DNA from: Aquirufa rosea | GTDB taxonomy: Bacteria > Bacteroidota > Bacteroidia > Cytophagales > Spirosomataceae | Direction of reading: 5' to 3' | DNA: 64,000 nucleotides | Assembly: GCF_004118285.1 (NCBI RefSeq) | Contig: NZ_SDHY01000008.1 | Coordinates: 1-64,000 of the forward strand | Shown here: piece after piece, positions 61,982-64,000 of the stretch | How the letters are laid out: each line of letters opens with the position of its first letter | Position numbering within the stretch: the first letter of the stretch is position 1 | Notes under the pieces: model-generated | Database searches by the model: none | What the model saw: the letters and a program-made list of their open reading frames with translations, nothing else | What the model was told of the DNA's origin: nothing | Program-made: the position numbers and the translations under genes

Positions 61982-62681
61982 ATTGATCAAACAGCTCTTT
62001 TAATTGAGCCTCTTCACGAAATCCCGAAGTTTTTTGCAAAAGTTTTCCCCCTTGAAAAACCAAAAAACTCGGGATTTCATCTATACCAAAAGATTGCAAA
62101 ATAGCTTGATTGCCATCAGCCTCAACCTTTAAAACAGTTACTTTACCTGTATATTCTTGACTTAATTTGTCGACAATAGGCATCATCTTTAGGCAGGGAG
62201 CACACCATTTGGCATAAAAATCAACAACAACCGCCTTTTGACCTTGAACTTTCTTGGTGAAATCTGCCATATCCCAAGCTTTATCATGCGCAACAGCAGG
62301 AACACCTTCCAAAGGTTTTAGCTTGGTAGTCCATTTTAAATAGCCCCCCTTTAATTCTGTTACTTGAAATCCTTCTTTTCTCATCAATTCAGCCGCTTGA
62401 GCCGAACGACCCCCAGAAAGGCAGTAAATTAATACAGGCTTTTCTTTAGGTAATTTTCTTATTTGCTCCGCAAAATCTGCTGACCGAAAATCTATATTCG
62501 TGGCCTTAGGCAAATGGCCTCCACCAAATTCCCCAGAAGTTCTTACATCCAATAATATGGCATTAGGGTTCTCTTGAATTTTTTTCTCAAAAACTTCAAC
62601 TTCCACAGATTGAGCTATAGTTTGAAAGGAGAAAAAAAGAGAAAAAATCAAAAATGAGTAAAAAACAATTTTAGCTTTCAT
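61962..62681 (-). CDS. Periplasmic rhodanese-thioredoxin fusion
   Basis: A 239-residue exported protein with a signal peptide (residues 1-24, ending TIAQS). Residues 28-120 form a rhodanese domain with the active-site Cys87 in YCLSGGRS. Residues 130-236 form a thioredoxin domain with the CxxC site WCAPC (Cys160, Cys163) and the cis-proline segment DEIPSFLVF. The fusion suggests handling of persulfides or thiosulfate sulfur with reduction by the thioredoxin half. Its 3' end overlaps the convergent aldo/keto reductase gene. It is not part of an obvious operon. Confidence 0.88.
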   Translation of the reverse strand: MKAKIVFYSFLIFSLFFSFQTIAQSVEVEVFEKKIQENPNAILLDVRTSGEFGGGHLPKATNIDFRSADFAEQIRKLPKEKPVLIYCLSGGRSAQAAELMRKEGFQVTELKGGYLKWTTKLKPLEGVPAVAHDKAWDMADFTKKVQGQKAVVVDFYAKWCAPCLKMMPIVDKLSQEYTGKVTVLKVEADGNQAILQSFGIDEIPSFLVFQGGKLLQKTSGFREEAQLKELFDQSIGTTR

Positions 62682-62728
62682 TATTATTTGATTAATTATC
62701 AGCCATTTAGACAGCTGCTTTTCGGTAA

Positions 62729-64000
<1,272 letters not shown>

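Overview
The window is 64 kb of chromosome from a Bacteroidota bacterium, most likely of the Cytophagales. The evidence is the RpoB/RpoC type, SusC/SusD and other TonB-linked outer-membrane receptors, a gliding-associated GldE homologue beside ssb and mutY, the HU / TPR / 29-residue basic protein / RNase G block, and promoters of the Bacteroidota form TTG-N(about 19)-TAnnTTTG. Most starts lack a clear Shine-Dalgarno sequence. Base composition is AT-rich. I see no rRNA, tRNA, CRISPR array, prophage or intact insertion sequence. The genus cannot be fixed from the sequence alone.

Layout. 0.1-1.3 kb: two unrecognised small genes. 1.3-3.7 kb: proline catabolism (pruA) and a helix-hairpin-helix protein. 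3.7-12.3 kb: rpoB-rpoC with their own promoter, not preceded by rplJ-rplL. 12.3-13.7 kb: a minus-strand string of tiny ATGA-coupled genes, the last one broken, then a DUF3467 gene. 13.8-19.8 kb: hexuronate operon uxaB-uxaC-kdgK-eda-exuT without uxaA. 19.8-23.9 kb: pantothenate/CoA cluster coaBC, panC, panB, panD, coaX. 23.9-24.1 kb: two near-identical 33-bp palindromes. 24.2-26.7 kb: metallophosphoesterase, glycosyltransferase, SMR transporter.

26.7-37.3 kb is the most distinctive part: a self-contained phosphonate-use locus. It holds a SusC/SusD pair, a PhnX-like phosphonatase, a FAD amine oxidoreductase of the phosphonate-associated type, a secreted alkaline phosphatase, a PhnO-like acetyltransferase, a PhnZ-type HD oxygenase and a DUF5690 MFS-like carrier. 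There is no PhnW transaminase, no PhnY and no ABC transporter. The divergent intergenic region between susC and the phnX-like gene carries four ATTA boxes at an exact 11-bp period, the architecture of a PhoB-type operator. Shorter 11-bp TTAA/TAAC repeats precede the PiT phosphate transporter and lie between the second TonB receptor and its divergent neighbour. I infer a phosphorus-scavenging regulon.

37.4-42.6 kb: a coding remnant, a beta-helix-like lipoprotein with its TonB receptor, and a small secreted protein. 42.8-50.0 kb: UvrD-type helicase, two tandem paralogous surface proteins, gldE, ssb, mutY. 50.1-54.4 kb: HU, TPR protein, a 29-residue bS22/mS38-like ribosomal protein, RNase G, second TPR protein. 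54.5-59.2 kb: PiT phosphate transporter, DUF2490 protein, rsmG, glycosyltransferase and DUF5672 protein. 59.2-64 kb: secreted TIM-barrel protein, LytTR regulator with a likely LytTR operator, aldo/keto reductase, periplasmic rhodanese-thioredoxin fusion, and enolase cut by the window edge.
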